Assembly: GCF_037038585.1 (NCBI RefSeq)
Contig: NC_092525.1
Location: 5,620,969 to 5,684,968, forward strand
Length of the DNA: 64,000 nucleotides
Direction: 5' to 3'
Source: Patagioenas fasciata
Taxonomy: Eukaryota; Chordata; Aves; Columbiformes; Columbidae
Below, one piece after another: positions 9,995 to 22,922 of the stretch; position 1 is the stretch's first letter, and each line of letters starts with the position of its first letter. The notes under the pieces are model-generated. The model made no database searches. It was not told the DNA's origin and saw only the letters and a list, made by a program, of their open reading frames with translations. Both the position numbers and the translations under genes were made by a program.

Positions 9995-10975
9995 TGTGTC
10001 AGTACACGGAAGACCGGGCACGTGAGAAACTGCAAGAGTCAACAGCATGAGAACAAGCATTAGTGGAAAAATACAAGAACAAAGGACTGTATGCTATGTG
10101 ATACATCAAGGACAGAGGAGTTGATACAGGATTGATGCATCAAGGACAGAGGGACAGCTTGTGATAGACAAAAAAGGTGTTTATGGCAGTGACTTTGGTG
10201 GGAACACAAAACACATCACTTATGTAATGCCTAACTTAGCTAATCAACAAATGCTTGAGCAAGTATCATAGCGAGTATAAACACAAGCCTGAATTTGTAA
10301 TAAACATCTCTCATTGCACCTTAAAAGAGAGTCCGTACCGCATTCGCTACAAATGGCGCCCTGGAACAGGGACTTTCAGCGTGCCTATAAAGGCAGTAGC
10401 CGCTCTGGTAGCGAAGCCCAATCGAACCAGGAAACAGGACCGGGAACCAGGACAGTGCGCGCCCACCACCAACGAAAGGTGAGCGATTGGGAACCATGGG
10501 AGGGAAGTTATCCCTTAAGCAAAGACAAACCCTGGATGTCCTTCAACATGCGCTACAAACGCAAAATCAGGATGTATCAGGGGTCTGATTGGTGAGTTTA
10601 TTACAATGGATTGCTAATCATGTGCTAGACTTTCCTACAACTGGTACATTTCAGTTGGAGACATGGCACAAAGATGAATGAGAATTATATGAACAGGTAA
10701 CGACTGGAGATAAAGCTGCTTGCAAAATATTCATCTACTTGGGGAAAAATTATGACTACTAAGATACAGCATACAGGACTGATACATCAGGGACAGAGGG
10801 ACAGCTTACTATAGAAAAAAATGCGTATATGGCAGTTACACCGCTCATGTAATGTCTAACTTAGCTAAAGAGCAAATGCTTGAGCAAGCATCATAGCGAG
10901 TATAAATGCAAACCTGAGTTTGTAATAAATGTCTCTCATGGCACCTTACCGTGAGTCCACGCCAGATTCGCTACA
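9995..10975 (+). mobile_element. ERV2, copy of the remnant at the end of A1
   Basis: The primer-binding site is at 10354 and the gag remnant at 10496-10762. It is nearly identical to ERV1. Confidence 0.92.
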
Positions 10976-13045
10976 CTCTTCCTCATAGGTTCACCACCTT
11001 CCTCTCCTTCCTTGCTTTTCCTTTGCACGCTGCTCCACCTGAAGAGAAACACACAGAGGACTGAGCTACACCAGCCCAAGGGCACTACAATCAGACAGGG
11101 GCTGAGTCCGGGGGCTGACACCTCCCCACACCCCACATCGAGCCCACCTTGCCTTGGCCCCGGCCCCTCGCACATGCCTTAGAGATATCATAGCTCAGTA
11201 CAAATCCCCACAGTCCTCACCTGCTGTTTGGTGCTTGCGGAGGGTCACACTCCCTGTGCCCCAGGGCACTGGCCCTACACGGCCAAGCTCGGCAGCGGGA
11301 CTGTCTGGAGCTGCCGCTGGCTGGTTCTCCAGCTTTAGGGTCACCCGCAGAAGCCCGCTCTCCTCAGCTCTGCACACCCATCCAGTTGCGCCGCCCAGGC
11401 AAAGTCAGCTTCACCCTCTGCTCTACACCTCACCTGCAAACAACCAACTCTTCAACTGACAACTGTCCAAAACCCACCGACAAACTCTCCACACCTCAGC
11501 CTTTCGTTTGCAACTGCTGCCTCTAGTGCATCTCACAGACAAGCCTTCAAAATCCCCTCATCCTGCAATAACACTCCAGCACTGATCACCTGTGGGAACA
11601 ACTACCACAATACCATGCAAACACCAACCAGTTCTGGCACGGAAATATCACTTTCTCCTCAAGATTCCACCCTACACCAACTGCTGACAAACACACGCTG
11701 TCCTCACCAAAGCCAAACGCTGCAACAACCAGCGACAACTCAAATTTGCGTGGGTGGTGCAAAATTGCAGGGGTGAGCTAACGCAGAGCTGGGCTTGAAA
11801 GCTGCAGAGTGTGCACCCTGTGGTATAACGTGGCGAGCTACTGCCATTCTGCCTTCTCCCTGGGAGAAGCGCGTGAGCAGAGGCTGCTTCAAGGCACGAT
11901 GGGAACGGTTTGGTTCTCCGGGTCTCTCAGGGCGAGAGCGATAAATGTGATCTGTGTCGTGGCGCAGGAACTTCCCGTACACTTGCTCCTCCATTCGGTC
12001 TCGGGTGCTGCAAGAGAGGGAGCGAGAGATTCAGGGCAAGATTGACAACCTCGGCGTCCCCGTCCCAGCCACGGGTCACCCAAACCTGCAGACATCCCGG
12101 GAGGCCCCCTAAGATTTACACTGCCCTATGCCCCACCCTTGAAGCCTGGACATCGCCAGAACCATAGAGCAAGTATTTCTTGAGGAGGCACCCAAAGGGT
12201 CCGTGTTCTCTTTCAGGCAGATGCTAGCGCAAGATTGCAAATCATCTCACAGCTACCAGGAAGGTAAAAAATAACGTCTTGAAATGGGAAAGGAACAGGT
12301 ATTGTTTCTCTTCATCACCTCCCTCATTGCCACGTTATCAAGGTCTCCCGCAATGTTCCACAGGAAACTTGAAGCTTGGAATTCCTGGTATTCTGAACCT
12401 GGGCAAGAAAGGAAGAAAAGCATGAGACTGATCATAAAGAGGGTGGCTGCTCGTAACATGGAAAGAGCAGTAACAAGGTAAAAAGATATCACTTTTCCTT
12501 AGAGAGCTCTCAAAGCTGCCTGTTAAGGACAAGAAAAACAAACTTGTGACGGACCATTACTTAAAATCCAAGGCCCAGGAAGCGATCTAATGTACATTGA
12601 AACGCGGGCCACGAGACAGTGGAAGTGCCACGAGCTGAGACTGAAGGGACAGAGGATGAATTTCCAAAGAAGTTTAGGTTTCGATGTCAAACCGGAAAAT
12701 TCTACGTCATTAAAATATAATGCAAAAGTCAGTGTAAAATCAAGTAAGGCAACGACTCCAAATGAACTCTCAGGCGCTTCAGTCACTCAGGAGATCAAAA
12801 ATGCGGATCATTTCTCACCTGCCCACCTCCCAAACCCCAGCCTATGTCCCCTGCTTCCAGCTTACCTGAGCCCAGATTAAAGGAGGATTTCAGAGGCCAT
12901 GCCAAGTTCTGCTGCTCCTCGTTCGGGTTGCCAGTCTTCCTCCTCGCTCTGGAATTGCAGGTCAACCGCCTTCCTGTTCTTCTTTGATTGACGCTGAGCT
13001 GCCGCGTTACCCGCTGCCGTCTGAGCGGATCTCGGGGAGCCTCTG

Positions 13046-15970
13046 GAACCGCCAGAGCGCTCCCCCCACCAACATTCTCTTGCCTTGTTTTCGGGGTTCC
13101 TCTTCACCAGCTGAGGCGCCCTCCCACCCCCCGCCGCCCTCTTACCTTTTTCTAGAGGTCTCTTGAGCCACCAGCAAGCTCCCCCGCACCTTCCCTCAGC
13201 GATCTTGGCCCGCCAGAGGCCTGCCCCTCGTCAGCCTCCTCCCCTTTTCCTGGGTGCTGCTTGAACCACTGGTGGGCTCCCCTCCACCATCCTCTCGTCC
13301 TTTGTAGGGGAGTCTCGTGACTCACCAGAGCGCTCTCCGCCGTTGCCTTGCTGGGGTTATTGACACCGCTTGACTTGCCAGAGCGCTCCCCCTCGCAGTT
13401 CTCTTGTTGGATTTCTTGGGACCTTTTGAACCAGTGGAACAACGGGAATGCTCCCCCCCACTGTGACCTTGCCTTTCTTCAGTGCGATCTTGACGTGCTG
13501 GAGCACTTCCCCGCGCCGTCCTCTTGCCTTTTACTGGGGAGTCTCTTGAATATCCACAGCACTCCCCCCTGCCATCCTTTACCAGATTTTTTGACACTTC
13601 TTGACATCTCGGAGTGCTCTCACTCACCCTTGTCTTGCCTATTTTCAGGGCGCTCCTGTCCCGCTGGATGCTCCTCCCTGCTGTCCTATTGCCAGATTGA
13701 GAATTCTCGACCTGTCCCAGCGCTACCCCACCGTCCTTCTGCCTTCTACCTGGGAAGTCACTTGAAGAACTGGAGCACTCCCCCCTGCTGTCCTCTTGCC
13801 TTTCTTCACTGAGATTTTGGCCTGCCAGAGCACTCCTCCCTGTTGTCCTCTTACTGGATTTCTTGGGACCTCTTGACCCACTGGGTTTCTCCTCCTGCTG
13901 TCCTTTTGCCTTTCTTTAGTACAATCTCAGCCTGCTGGAGCGCTCCCCCTCGCCGTCCTCCTGCTGGATTTCTTGGAACCTCTTGACCCCTTAGGGCGTT
14001 CCCCCTGCCACCCTCTTGTGGTTTTTGGGGGAGTCTTGTGACCAACCAGGCCGTTTCCCCCCACCATCCTCTTCCCCTTTTCCTGGGTGCTTCTTGATCC
14101 ACCAGAGTGCTCCCCTGCACCATTCTTTTGCCTTTTTTGGGACAGCCTTGTGACTCGCCGGAGAGTTCTCCACCATTGTCTTGCTGGATTTCTTGACATC
14201 GCTTGACCTGCCGGAGCGCTCCCCCTCGCAGTTCTCTTGCTGGATTTCTTGGGACGTCTTAAACAACTGAGGGGCTCACACCCACCATCCTCTAACTGCA
14301 TTTATCGAGATTTCCTGATCTGCCGGAGCGCTCGCCCCTGCTGTCCTCTTGCTGGGTTTCTTGGGACCTCTTGACCCACACGAGCTCTCCTCCCCACCGT
14401 CTTCTTGCCGGACTTATTGAGACTTCTTGACCCGCCAGAGTGTTCCCCCTCATCATCCTCCTGCCTTTTTCTGGGGATTCTCTTCAACAACTGAAGAGCT
14501 CCCCCGCACTGTCCTCTTCCCTTTTTTCTGGGTGATTCGTGAATCACCGGTGAGCTTCTCCTTACCACCCTCTTGGGCTTTTTTCAGAGCAACCTTGACC
14601 CATCAGAGCACCCCCTCACCGTCCTCTTGCCAGATGTACTGAGGGTTCTTCATCTGCCACAGCGCTCCCCCACGCCGTCCTCTTGCTGGATTTCCTGGAA
14701 CCTTGTGAACCACTGGGGGGCTCCCACCCACCATCCTTTCACCGCATTTATTGAGACGTCCTGATCTGCCAGAGCGCTCCCCCTCGCCGCCCTCTTGCTG
14801 GATTTCTTGGGACCTCTTGAACCACTGGGGGGGCTCCCACCCGCCATCCTCTTACCGCATTTATCGAGACTTCCTGATCTGCCGGAGCGCTCCCCCTCGC
14901 CGTCCTCTTGCTGGATTTCTTGGGTCCTCTTGACCCATTAGGGCGTTCCCCCTGCCACCCTCTTGTGTTTTCTGGGGGAGTCTTGTGACCAACCAGAGTG
15001 CTCCCCCCCACCATCTTCTTCCCCTTTTCCTGGGTGCTTCTTGATCCACCAGAGTGCTCCCCTGCACCATTCTCTTGCCTTTTTTTGGGGGAATCTTGTG
15101 ACTCACCGGAGCGTTTTCCACCATTGTCTTGCTGGATTTCTTGACACCGCTTGACCTGTTGGAGCGCTCTCCCTCACAGTTCTCTTGCTGGATATCTTGG
15201 GACCTCTTGAACCACTGGGGAGCTCCCACCTGCCACCTTCTTACCGCATTTATTGAGACTTCCTGATCTGCTGGATTGCTCTCCCCACCGCCCTTCCTCT
15301 TGCACTTTTTGGGGGAGTCTTCTTGACACGTCCGAGTGCTCTCCCTCACCCTTGTCTTGCCTCTAGTCAGGGCGCTCTTCTCCCGCTGGAACGCTCCTCC
15401 CCGCCATCCTATTGCCAGACTGAGAATTCTTGACCTGCCGCAGTCCTGCCCCGCCATGCTCCTGCCTTCTGCCTGGGAAGTCACTTGAAGAACTGGAGCG
15501 CTCTCCCCCGCTGTCCTCTTGCCTTTCCTCAGTGGGATTTTGGCCTGCTAAAGAGCTCCTCCCTGTCGTCCTCTTGCTGGATTTCTCGGTACCTCTTGAC
15601 CCACTGGGTCTCTCCTCCTGCCGTCCTTTTGCCTTTCCTTAGAACATTCTTGGTCTGCTGGAGTGCTCCCCCCCACCATCCTCTTGCTGGATTTCTCGGG
15701 ACCCCTTGTCCCATATAGGACATTCCCCCCCACCACCATCCTGGTGTGTTTTTTAGGAGAGTCTTGTGATCGACCAGAGCGCTCCCCCCTTGACATCCTC
15801 TTCCCCTTTTTCTGGGTGACTTTTGAACCACTGGTGAACTCTCCCCCTTCATCCTCTTGCCACATATATTGAGACTTGTTGATCCGCCAGAGCGCTTCCC
15901 CCACTGTCCTCTTGCCAGATTTACTGATACCTCTTGTCCTGTCAGAGCGCTCCCTCTCGCAGTCCTCTTT
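13046..15970. repeat. 56-bp minisatellite, B1 copy (910 bp shorter than A)
   Basis: It matches A1 left of about 13,988 at an offset of 8,646 and right of about 14,041 at an offset of 7,736. The intervening stretch of about 50 bp is identical between the two parental monomers (5,346-5,396 and 6,256-6,306 in A1). That is the signature of an unequal homologous exchange. Confidence 0.92.
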
Positions 15971-15974
15971 GTTC

Positions 15975-16694
15975 AGTTTGTAGGGTAGGAGGGGGGATCT
16001 CTGATTACAGAAAGGTCCCTTTGTTCTAGGAGACATTCCCTTGCTCCATGCTTCAGGTTGCCCATCTTCCCTCTCATTTTCAATATGCACGTCCATCACC
16101 TTCCTCCTCTTCTTTCTTGATCCCTCGACTCCCGGATGAACTCAAATCCTCTTTCTTGATCACTCTTTCTCGTAAGTTCACAACCTTACTTTCCTTTCTT
16201 GCTTTCGCCTTTGTGAGCTGCTCCACCCAAACCGAAATGCCCTGAAGACAGAAATACACCCACCCCAAGCCCGTACAGTCACATAGGGGGTGAGTCCGCT
16301 CGCTGACGCATCCCCACATCCCACAGCAAGCCCACCTTGCCTTGGCCCCGGCCCCCCGCACAGGCCTTCCCACCAACCCAGCCCCTCCGTAGCAGCACAG
16401 TTTCCCAGCATGCACCCCACAAAGACTTTCTTTGCCAGTCACCCCTGGCACTTACAGCAACACAGCACACCAGCATCAAGAGCCCTGGGAGTGGAGAGCT
16501 GGCCAGGCCCTCACCCCGGCAGGATCCTCTTCCCCCTCCTTTACCTGCTGGCAGACAGACACCTCCCAAGGGATGACCACCCTGCTCCCTTAACTGCTCC
16601 CAAGTCCAAGAGCCCAGCCCCTGCTCACCACCCCCACCTCCCAAAACACAGCCAACAGCCCCTGCTCCCATTTTACCACTTTACCCCCGAGCAC
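15975..16694. repeat. Hybrid M2/M3 module, B1 copy
   Basis: The left part follows M2, including GCATGCACCCCAC. The right part follows M3 (CACACCAGC, then CCTGCTGG). The switch lies between about 16,415 and 16,465. The same hybrid is present in C1, B2 and C2, so one exchange preceded the B/C split. Confidence 0.9.
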
Positions 16695-16930
16695 GGTTTC
16701 TAGGGGTGGGAGGGGGACGCACTAATCACAGATCGTTCCCTGTGCTTAAGGATACATTCTCCTTCTCGCTGGCTCAGCCTGCCCATCTTCCTCCTCACTC
16801 TTGACTCGTAGCTCCATCACCTTTCTCCTCTTTTGTCCCCTCCTGACTCACAGGTCCACCACTGTCATCTTCTTTCTTGACTCTGCTTGACTCACAGGTG
16901 CGCTCCAATCCTCTTTCGTGATCGCTCTTC

Positions 16931-17911
16931 TGTGTCAGTACACGGAAGACCGGGCACATGAGAAACTGCAAGAGTCAACAGCATGAGAACAAGCATTAGT
17001 GGAAAAATACAAGAACAAAGGACTGTATGCTATGTGATACATCAAGGACAGAGGAGTTGATACAGGATTGACGCATCAAGGACAGAGGGACAGCTTGTGA
17101 TAGACAAAAAAGGTGTTGATGGCAGTGACTTTGGTGGGAACACAAAACACATCACTTATGTAATGACTAACTTAGCTAATCAACAAATGCTTGAGCAAGC
17201 ATCATAGCGAGTATAAACGCAAGCCTGAATTTGTAATAAACATCTCTCACTGCACCTTAAAAGAGAGTCCGTACCGCATTCGCTACAAATGGCGCCCTGG
17301 AACAGGGACCTTCAGCGTGCCTATAAAGGCAGTAGCCGCTCTGGTAGCGAAGCCCAATCGAACCAGGAAACAGGACCGGGAACCAGGACAGTGCGCGCCC
17401 ACCACCAACGAAAGGTGAGCGATTGGGAACCATGGGAGGGAAGTTATCCCTTAAGCAAAGACAAACCCTGGATGTCCTTCAACATGCGCTACAAACGCAA
17501 AATCAGGATGTATCAGGGGTCTGATTGGTGAGTTTATTACAATGGATTGCTAATCATGTGCTAGACTTTCCTACAACTGGTACATTTCAGTTGGAGACAT
17601 GGCACAAAGATGAATGAGAATTATATGAACAGGTAACGACTGGAGATAAAGCTGCTTGCAAAATATTCATCTACTTGGGGAAAAATTATGACTACTAAGA
17701 TACAGGATACAGGACTGATACATCAGGGACAGAGGGACAGCTTACTATAGAAAAAAATGCGTATATGGCAGTTACATCGCTCATGTAATGTCTAACTTAG
17801 CTAAAGAGCAAATGCTTGAGCAAGCATCATAGCGAGTATAAATGCAAACCTGAGTTTGTAATAAATGTCTCTCATGGCACCTTACCGTGAGTCCACGCCA
17901 GATTCGCTACA
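16931..17911 (+). mobile_element. ERV3, copy at the end of B1
   Basis: The primer-binding site is at 17290 and the gag remnant at 17432-17698. It shares B/C-specific bases such as GGTGTTGATGG. Confidence 0.92.
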
Positions 17912-19981
17912 CTCTTCCTCACAGGTTCACCACCTTCCTCTCCTTCCTTGCTTTTCCTTTGCACGCTGCTCCACCTGAAGAGAAACACACAGAGGACTGA
18001 GCTACACCAGCCCAAGGGCACTACAATCAGACAGGGGCTGAGTCCGGGGGCTGACACCTCCCCACACCCCACAACGAGCCCACCTTGCCTTGGCCCCGGC
18101 CCCTCGCACATGCCTTAGAGATATCATAGCTCAGTACAAATCCCCACAGTCCTCACCTGCTGTTTGGTGCTTGCGGAGGGTCACACTCCCTGTGCCCCAG
18201 GGCACTGGCCCTACACGGCCAAGCTCGGCAGCGGGACTGTCTGGAGCTGCCGCTGGCTGGTTCTCCAGCTTTAGGGTCACCCGCAGAAGCCCGCTCTCCT
18301 CAGCTCTGCACACCCATCCAGTTGCGCCGCCCAGGCAAAGTCAGCTTCACCCTCTGCTCTACACCTCACCTGCAAACAACCAACTCTTCAACTGACAACT
18401 GTCCAAAACCCACCGACAAACTCTCCACACCTCAGCCTTTTGTTTGCAACTGCTGCCTCTAGTGCATCTCACAGACAAGCCTTCAAAATCCCCTCATCCT
18501 GCAATAACACTCCAGCACTGATCACCTGCGGGAACAACTACCACAATACCATGCAAACACCAACCAGTTCTGGCACGGAAATATCACTTTCTCCTCAAGA
18601 TTCCACCCTACACCAACTGCTGACAAACACACGCTGTCCTCACCAAAGCCAAACGCTGCAACAACCAGCGACAACTCAAATTTGCGTGGGCGGTGCAAAA
18701 TTGCAGGGGTGAGCTAACGCAGAGCTGGGCTTGAAAGCTGCAGAGTGTGCACCCTGTGGTATAACGTGGCGAGCTACTGCCATTCTGCCTTCTCCCTGGG
18801 AGAAGCGCGTGAGCAGAGGCTGCTTCAAGGCACGATGGGAACGGTTTGGTTCTCCGGGTCTCTCAGGGCGAGAGCGATAAATGTGATCTGTGTCGTGGCG
18901 CAGGAACTTCCCGTACACTTGCTCCTCCATTCGGTCTCGGGTGCTGCAAGAGAGGGAGCGAGAGATTCAGGGCAAGATTGACAACCTCGGCGTCCCCGTC
19001 CCAGCCACGGGTCACCCAAACCTGCAGACATCCCGGGAGGCCCCCTAAGATTTACACTCCCCTATGCCCCACCCTTGAAGCCTGGACATCGCCAGAACCA
19101 TAGAGCAAGTATTTCTTGAGGAGGCACCCAAAGGGTCCGTGTTCTCTTTCAGGCAGATGCTAGCGCAAGATTGCAAATCATCTCACAGCTACCAGGAAGG
19201 TAAAAAATAACGTCTTGAAATGGGAAAGGAACAGGTATTGTTTCTCTTCATCACCTCCCTCATTGCCACGTTATCAAGGTCTCCCGCAATGTTCCACAGG
19301 AAACTTGAAGCTTGGAATTCCTGGTATTCTGAACCTGGGCAAGAAAGGAAGAAAAGCATGAGACTGATCATAAAGAGGGTGGCTGCTCGTAACATGGAAA
19401 GAGCAGTAACAAGGTAAAAAGATATCACTTTTCCTTAGAGAGCTCTCAAAGCTGCCTGTTAAGGACAAGAAAAACAAACTTGTGACGGACCATTACTTAA
19501 AATCCAAGGCCCAGGAAGCGATCTAATGTACATTGAAACGCGGGCCACGAGACAGTGGAAGTGCCACGAGCTGAGACTGAAGGGACAGAGGATGAATTTC
19601 CAAAGAAGTTTAGGTTTCCATGTCAAAACGGAAAATTCTACGTCATTAAAATATAATGCAAAAGTCAGTGTAAAATCAAGTAAGGCAACGACTCCAAATG
19701 AACTCCCAGGCGCTTCAGTCACTCAGCAGATCAAAAATGCGGATCATTTCTCACCTGCCCACCTCCCAAACCCCAGCCTATGTCCCCTGCTTCCAGCTTA
19801 CCTGAGCCCAGATTAATGGAGGATTTCAGAGGCCATGCCAAGTTCTGCTGCTCCTCGTTCGGGTTGCCAGTCTTCCTCCTCGCTCTGGAATTGCAGGTCA
19901 ACCGCCTTCCTGTTCTTCTTTGATGGACGCTGAGCCGCCGCGTTACCCGCTGCCGTCTGAGCGGATCTCGGGGAGCCTCTG

Positions 19982-21962
19982 GAACCGCCAGAGCGCTCCC
20001 CCCACCAACATTCTCTTGCCTTGTTTTCGGGGTTCCTCTTCACCAGCTGAGGCGCCCTCCCACCCCCCGCCGCCCTCTTACCTTTTTCTAGAGGTCTCTT
20101 GAGCCACCAGCAAGCTCCCCCGCACCTTCCCTCAGGGATCTTGGCCCGCCAGAGGCCTGCCCCTCGCCAGCCTCCTCCCCTTTTCCTGGGTGCTGCTTGA
20201 ACCACTGGTGGGCTCCCCTCCACCATCCTCTCGTCCTTTGTAGGGGAGTCTCGTGACTCACCAGAGCGCTCTCCGCCGTTGCCTTGCTGGGGTTATTGAC
20301 ACCGCTTGACTTGCCAGAGCGCTCCCCCTCGCAGTTCTCTTGTTGGATTTCTTGGGACCTTTTGAACCAGTGGAACAACGGGAATGCTCCCCCCCACTGT
20401 GACCTTGCCTTTCTTCAGTGCGATCTTGACGTGCTGGAGCACTTCCCCGCGCCGTCCTCTTGCCTTTTACTGGGGAGTCTCTTGAATATCCACAGCACTC
20501 CCCCCTGCCATCCTTTACCAGATTTTTTGACACTTCTTGACATCTCGGAGTGCTCTCACTCACCCTTGTCTTGCCTATTTTCAGGGCGCTCCTGTCCCGC
20601 TGGATGCTCCTCCCTGCTGTCCTATTGCCAGATTGAGAATTCTCGACCTGTCCCAGCGCTACCCCACCGTCCTTCTGCCTTCTACCTGGGAAGTCACTTG
20701 AAGAACTGGAGCACTCCCCCCTGCTGTCCTCTTGCCTTTCTTCACTGAGATTTTGGCCTGCCAGAGCACTCCTCCCTGTTGTCCTCTCACTGGATTTCTT
20801 GGGACCTCTTGACCCACTGGGGGGGCTCCCACCCGCCATCCTCTTACCGCATTTATCGAGACTTCCTGATCTGCCGGAGCGCTCCCCCTCGCCGTCCTCT
20901 TGCTGGATTTCTTGGGTCCTCTTGACCCATTAGGGCGTTCCCCCTGCCACCCTCTTGTGTTTTCTGGGGGAGTCTTGTGACCAACCAGAGTGCTCCCCCC
21001 CACCATCTTCTTCCCCTTTTCCTGGGTGCTTCTTGATCCACCAGAGTGCTCCCCTGCACCATTCTCTTGCCTTTTTTTGGGGGAATCTTGTGACTCACCG
21101 GAGCGTTTTCCACCATTGTCTTGCTGGATTTCTTGACACCGCTTGACCTGTTGGAGCGCTCTCCCTCACAGTTCTCTTGCTGGATATCTTGGGACCTCTT
21201 GAACCACTGGGGAGCTCCCACCTGCCACCTTCTTACCGCATTTATTGAGACTTCCTGATCTGCTGGATTGCTCTCCCCACCGCCCTTCCTCTTGCACTTT
21301 TTGGGGGAGTCTTCTTGACACGTCCGAGTGCTCTCCCTCACCCTTGTCTTGCCTCTAGTCAGGGCGCTCTTCTCCCGCTGGAACGCTCCTCCCCGCCATC
21401 CTATTGCCAGACTGAGAATTCTTGACCTGCCGCAGTCCTGCCCCGCCATGCTCCTGCCTTCTGCCTGGGAAGTCACTTGAAGAACTGGAGCGCTCTCCCC
21501 CGCTGTCCTCTTGCCTTTCCTCAGTGGGATTTTGGCCTGCTAAAGAGCTCCTCCCTGTCGTCCTCTTGCTGGATTTCTCGGTACCTCTTGACCCACTGGG
21601 TCTCTCCTCCTGCCGTCCTTTTGCCTTTCCTTAGAACATTCTTGGTCTGCTGGAGTGCTCCCCCCCACCATCCTCTTGCTGGATTTCTCGGGACCCCTTG
21701 TCCCATATAGGACATTCCCCCCCACCACCATCCTGGTGTGTTTTTTAGGAGAGTCTTGTGATCGACCAGAGCGCTCCCCCCTTGACATCCTCTTCCCCTT
21801 TTTCTGGGTGACTTTTGAACCACTGGTGAACTCTCCCCCTTCATCCTCTTGCCACATATATTGAGACTTGTTGATCCGCCAGAGCGCTTCCCCCACTGTC
21901 CTCTTGCCAGATTTACTGATACCTCTTGTCCTGTCAGAGCGCTCCCTCTCGCAGTCCTCTTT
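19982..21962. repeat. 56-bp minisatellite, C1 copy
   Basis: This is the shortest version, about 2 kb. A further 944-bp loss relative to B is joined near 20,802-20,825 within the shared GGGACCTCTTGA..CCACTGGG part of a monomer. Confidence 0.92.
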
Positions 21963-21966
21963 GTTC

Positions 21967-22686
21967 AGTTTGTAGGGTAGGAGGGGGGATCTCTGATTAC
22001 AGAAAGGTCCCTTTGTTCTAGGAGACATTCCCTTGCTCCATGCTTCAGGTTGCCCATCTTCCCTCTCATTTTCAATATGCACGTCCATCACCTTCCTCCT
22101 CTTCTTTCTTGATCCCTCGACTCCCGGATGAACTCAAATCCTCTTTCTTGATCACTCTTTCTCGTAAGTTCACAACCTTACTTTCCTTTCTTGCTTTCGC
22201 CTTTGTGAGCTGCTCCACCCAAACCGAAATGCCCTGAAGACAGAAATACACCCACCCCAAGCCCGTACAGTCACATAGGGGGTGAGTCCGCTCGCTGACG
22301 CATCCCCACATCCCACAGCAAGCCCACCTTGCCTTGGCCCCGGCCCCCCGCACAGGCCTTCCCACCAACCCAGCCCCTCCGTAGCAGCACAGTTTCCCAG
22401 CATGCACCCCACAAAGACTTTCTTTGCCAGTCACCCCTGGCACTTACAGCAACACAGCACACCAGCATCAAGAGCCCTGGGAGTGGAGAGCTGGCCAGGC
22501 CCTCACCCCGGCAGGATCCTCTTCCCCCTCCTTTACCTGCTGGCAGACAGACACCTCCCAAGGGATGACCACCCTGCTCCCTTAACTGCTCCCAAGTCCA
22601 AGAGCCCAGCCCCTGCTCACCACCCCCACCTCCCAAAACACAGCCAACAGCCCCTGCTCCCATTTTACCACTTTACCCCCGAGCAC
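21967..22686. repeat. Hybrid M2/M3 module, C1 copy
   Basis: It matches the B1 hybrid at an offset of 5,992 bp, including the private CAACACAGCACACC variant. Confidence 0.9.
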
Positions 22687-22922
22687 GGTTTCTAGGGGTG
22701 GGAGGGGGACGCACTAATCACAGATCGTTCCCTGTGCTTAAGGATACATTCTCCTTCTCGCTGGCTCAGCCTGCCCATCTTCCTCCTCACTCTTGACTCG
22801 TAGCTCCATCACCTTTCTCCTCTTTTGTCCCCTCCTGACTCACAGGTCCACCACTGTCATCTTCTTTCTTGACTCTGCTTGACTCACAGGTGCGCTCCAA
22901 TCCTCTTTCGTGATCGCTCTTC

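Larger units (their letters stand above)
2330..10975. repeat. Unit A1 (8,646 bp)
   Basis: This is a full A-type unit, counted from the base after the 3' LTR of ERV1 to the end of ERV2. The order is: single-copy segment (about 2535-4240), 56-bp minisatellite (about 4400-8233), modules M2+M3 (8238-9758), M4 left part (9759-9994), ERV2 (9995-10975). Its front resembles B1 and B2 at several marker bases, whereas A2 and A3 fronts resemble C1. Those two groups follow an A unit and a B or C unit respectively. Confidence 0.95.
10976..17911. repeat. Unit B1 (6,936 bp)
   Basis: This unit is 1,710 bp shorter than A. About 910 bp is missing from the minisatellite, with an exchange between near-identical monomers joined at about 13,988-14,041. 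About 800 bp is missing because M2 and M3 are fused into one hybrid module (15975-16694). It carries ERV3 at its right end. Confidence 0.95.
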
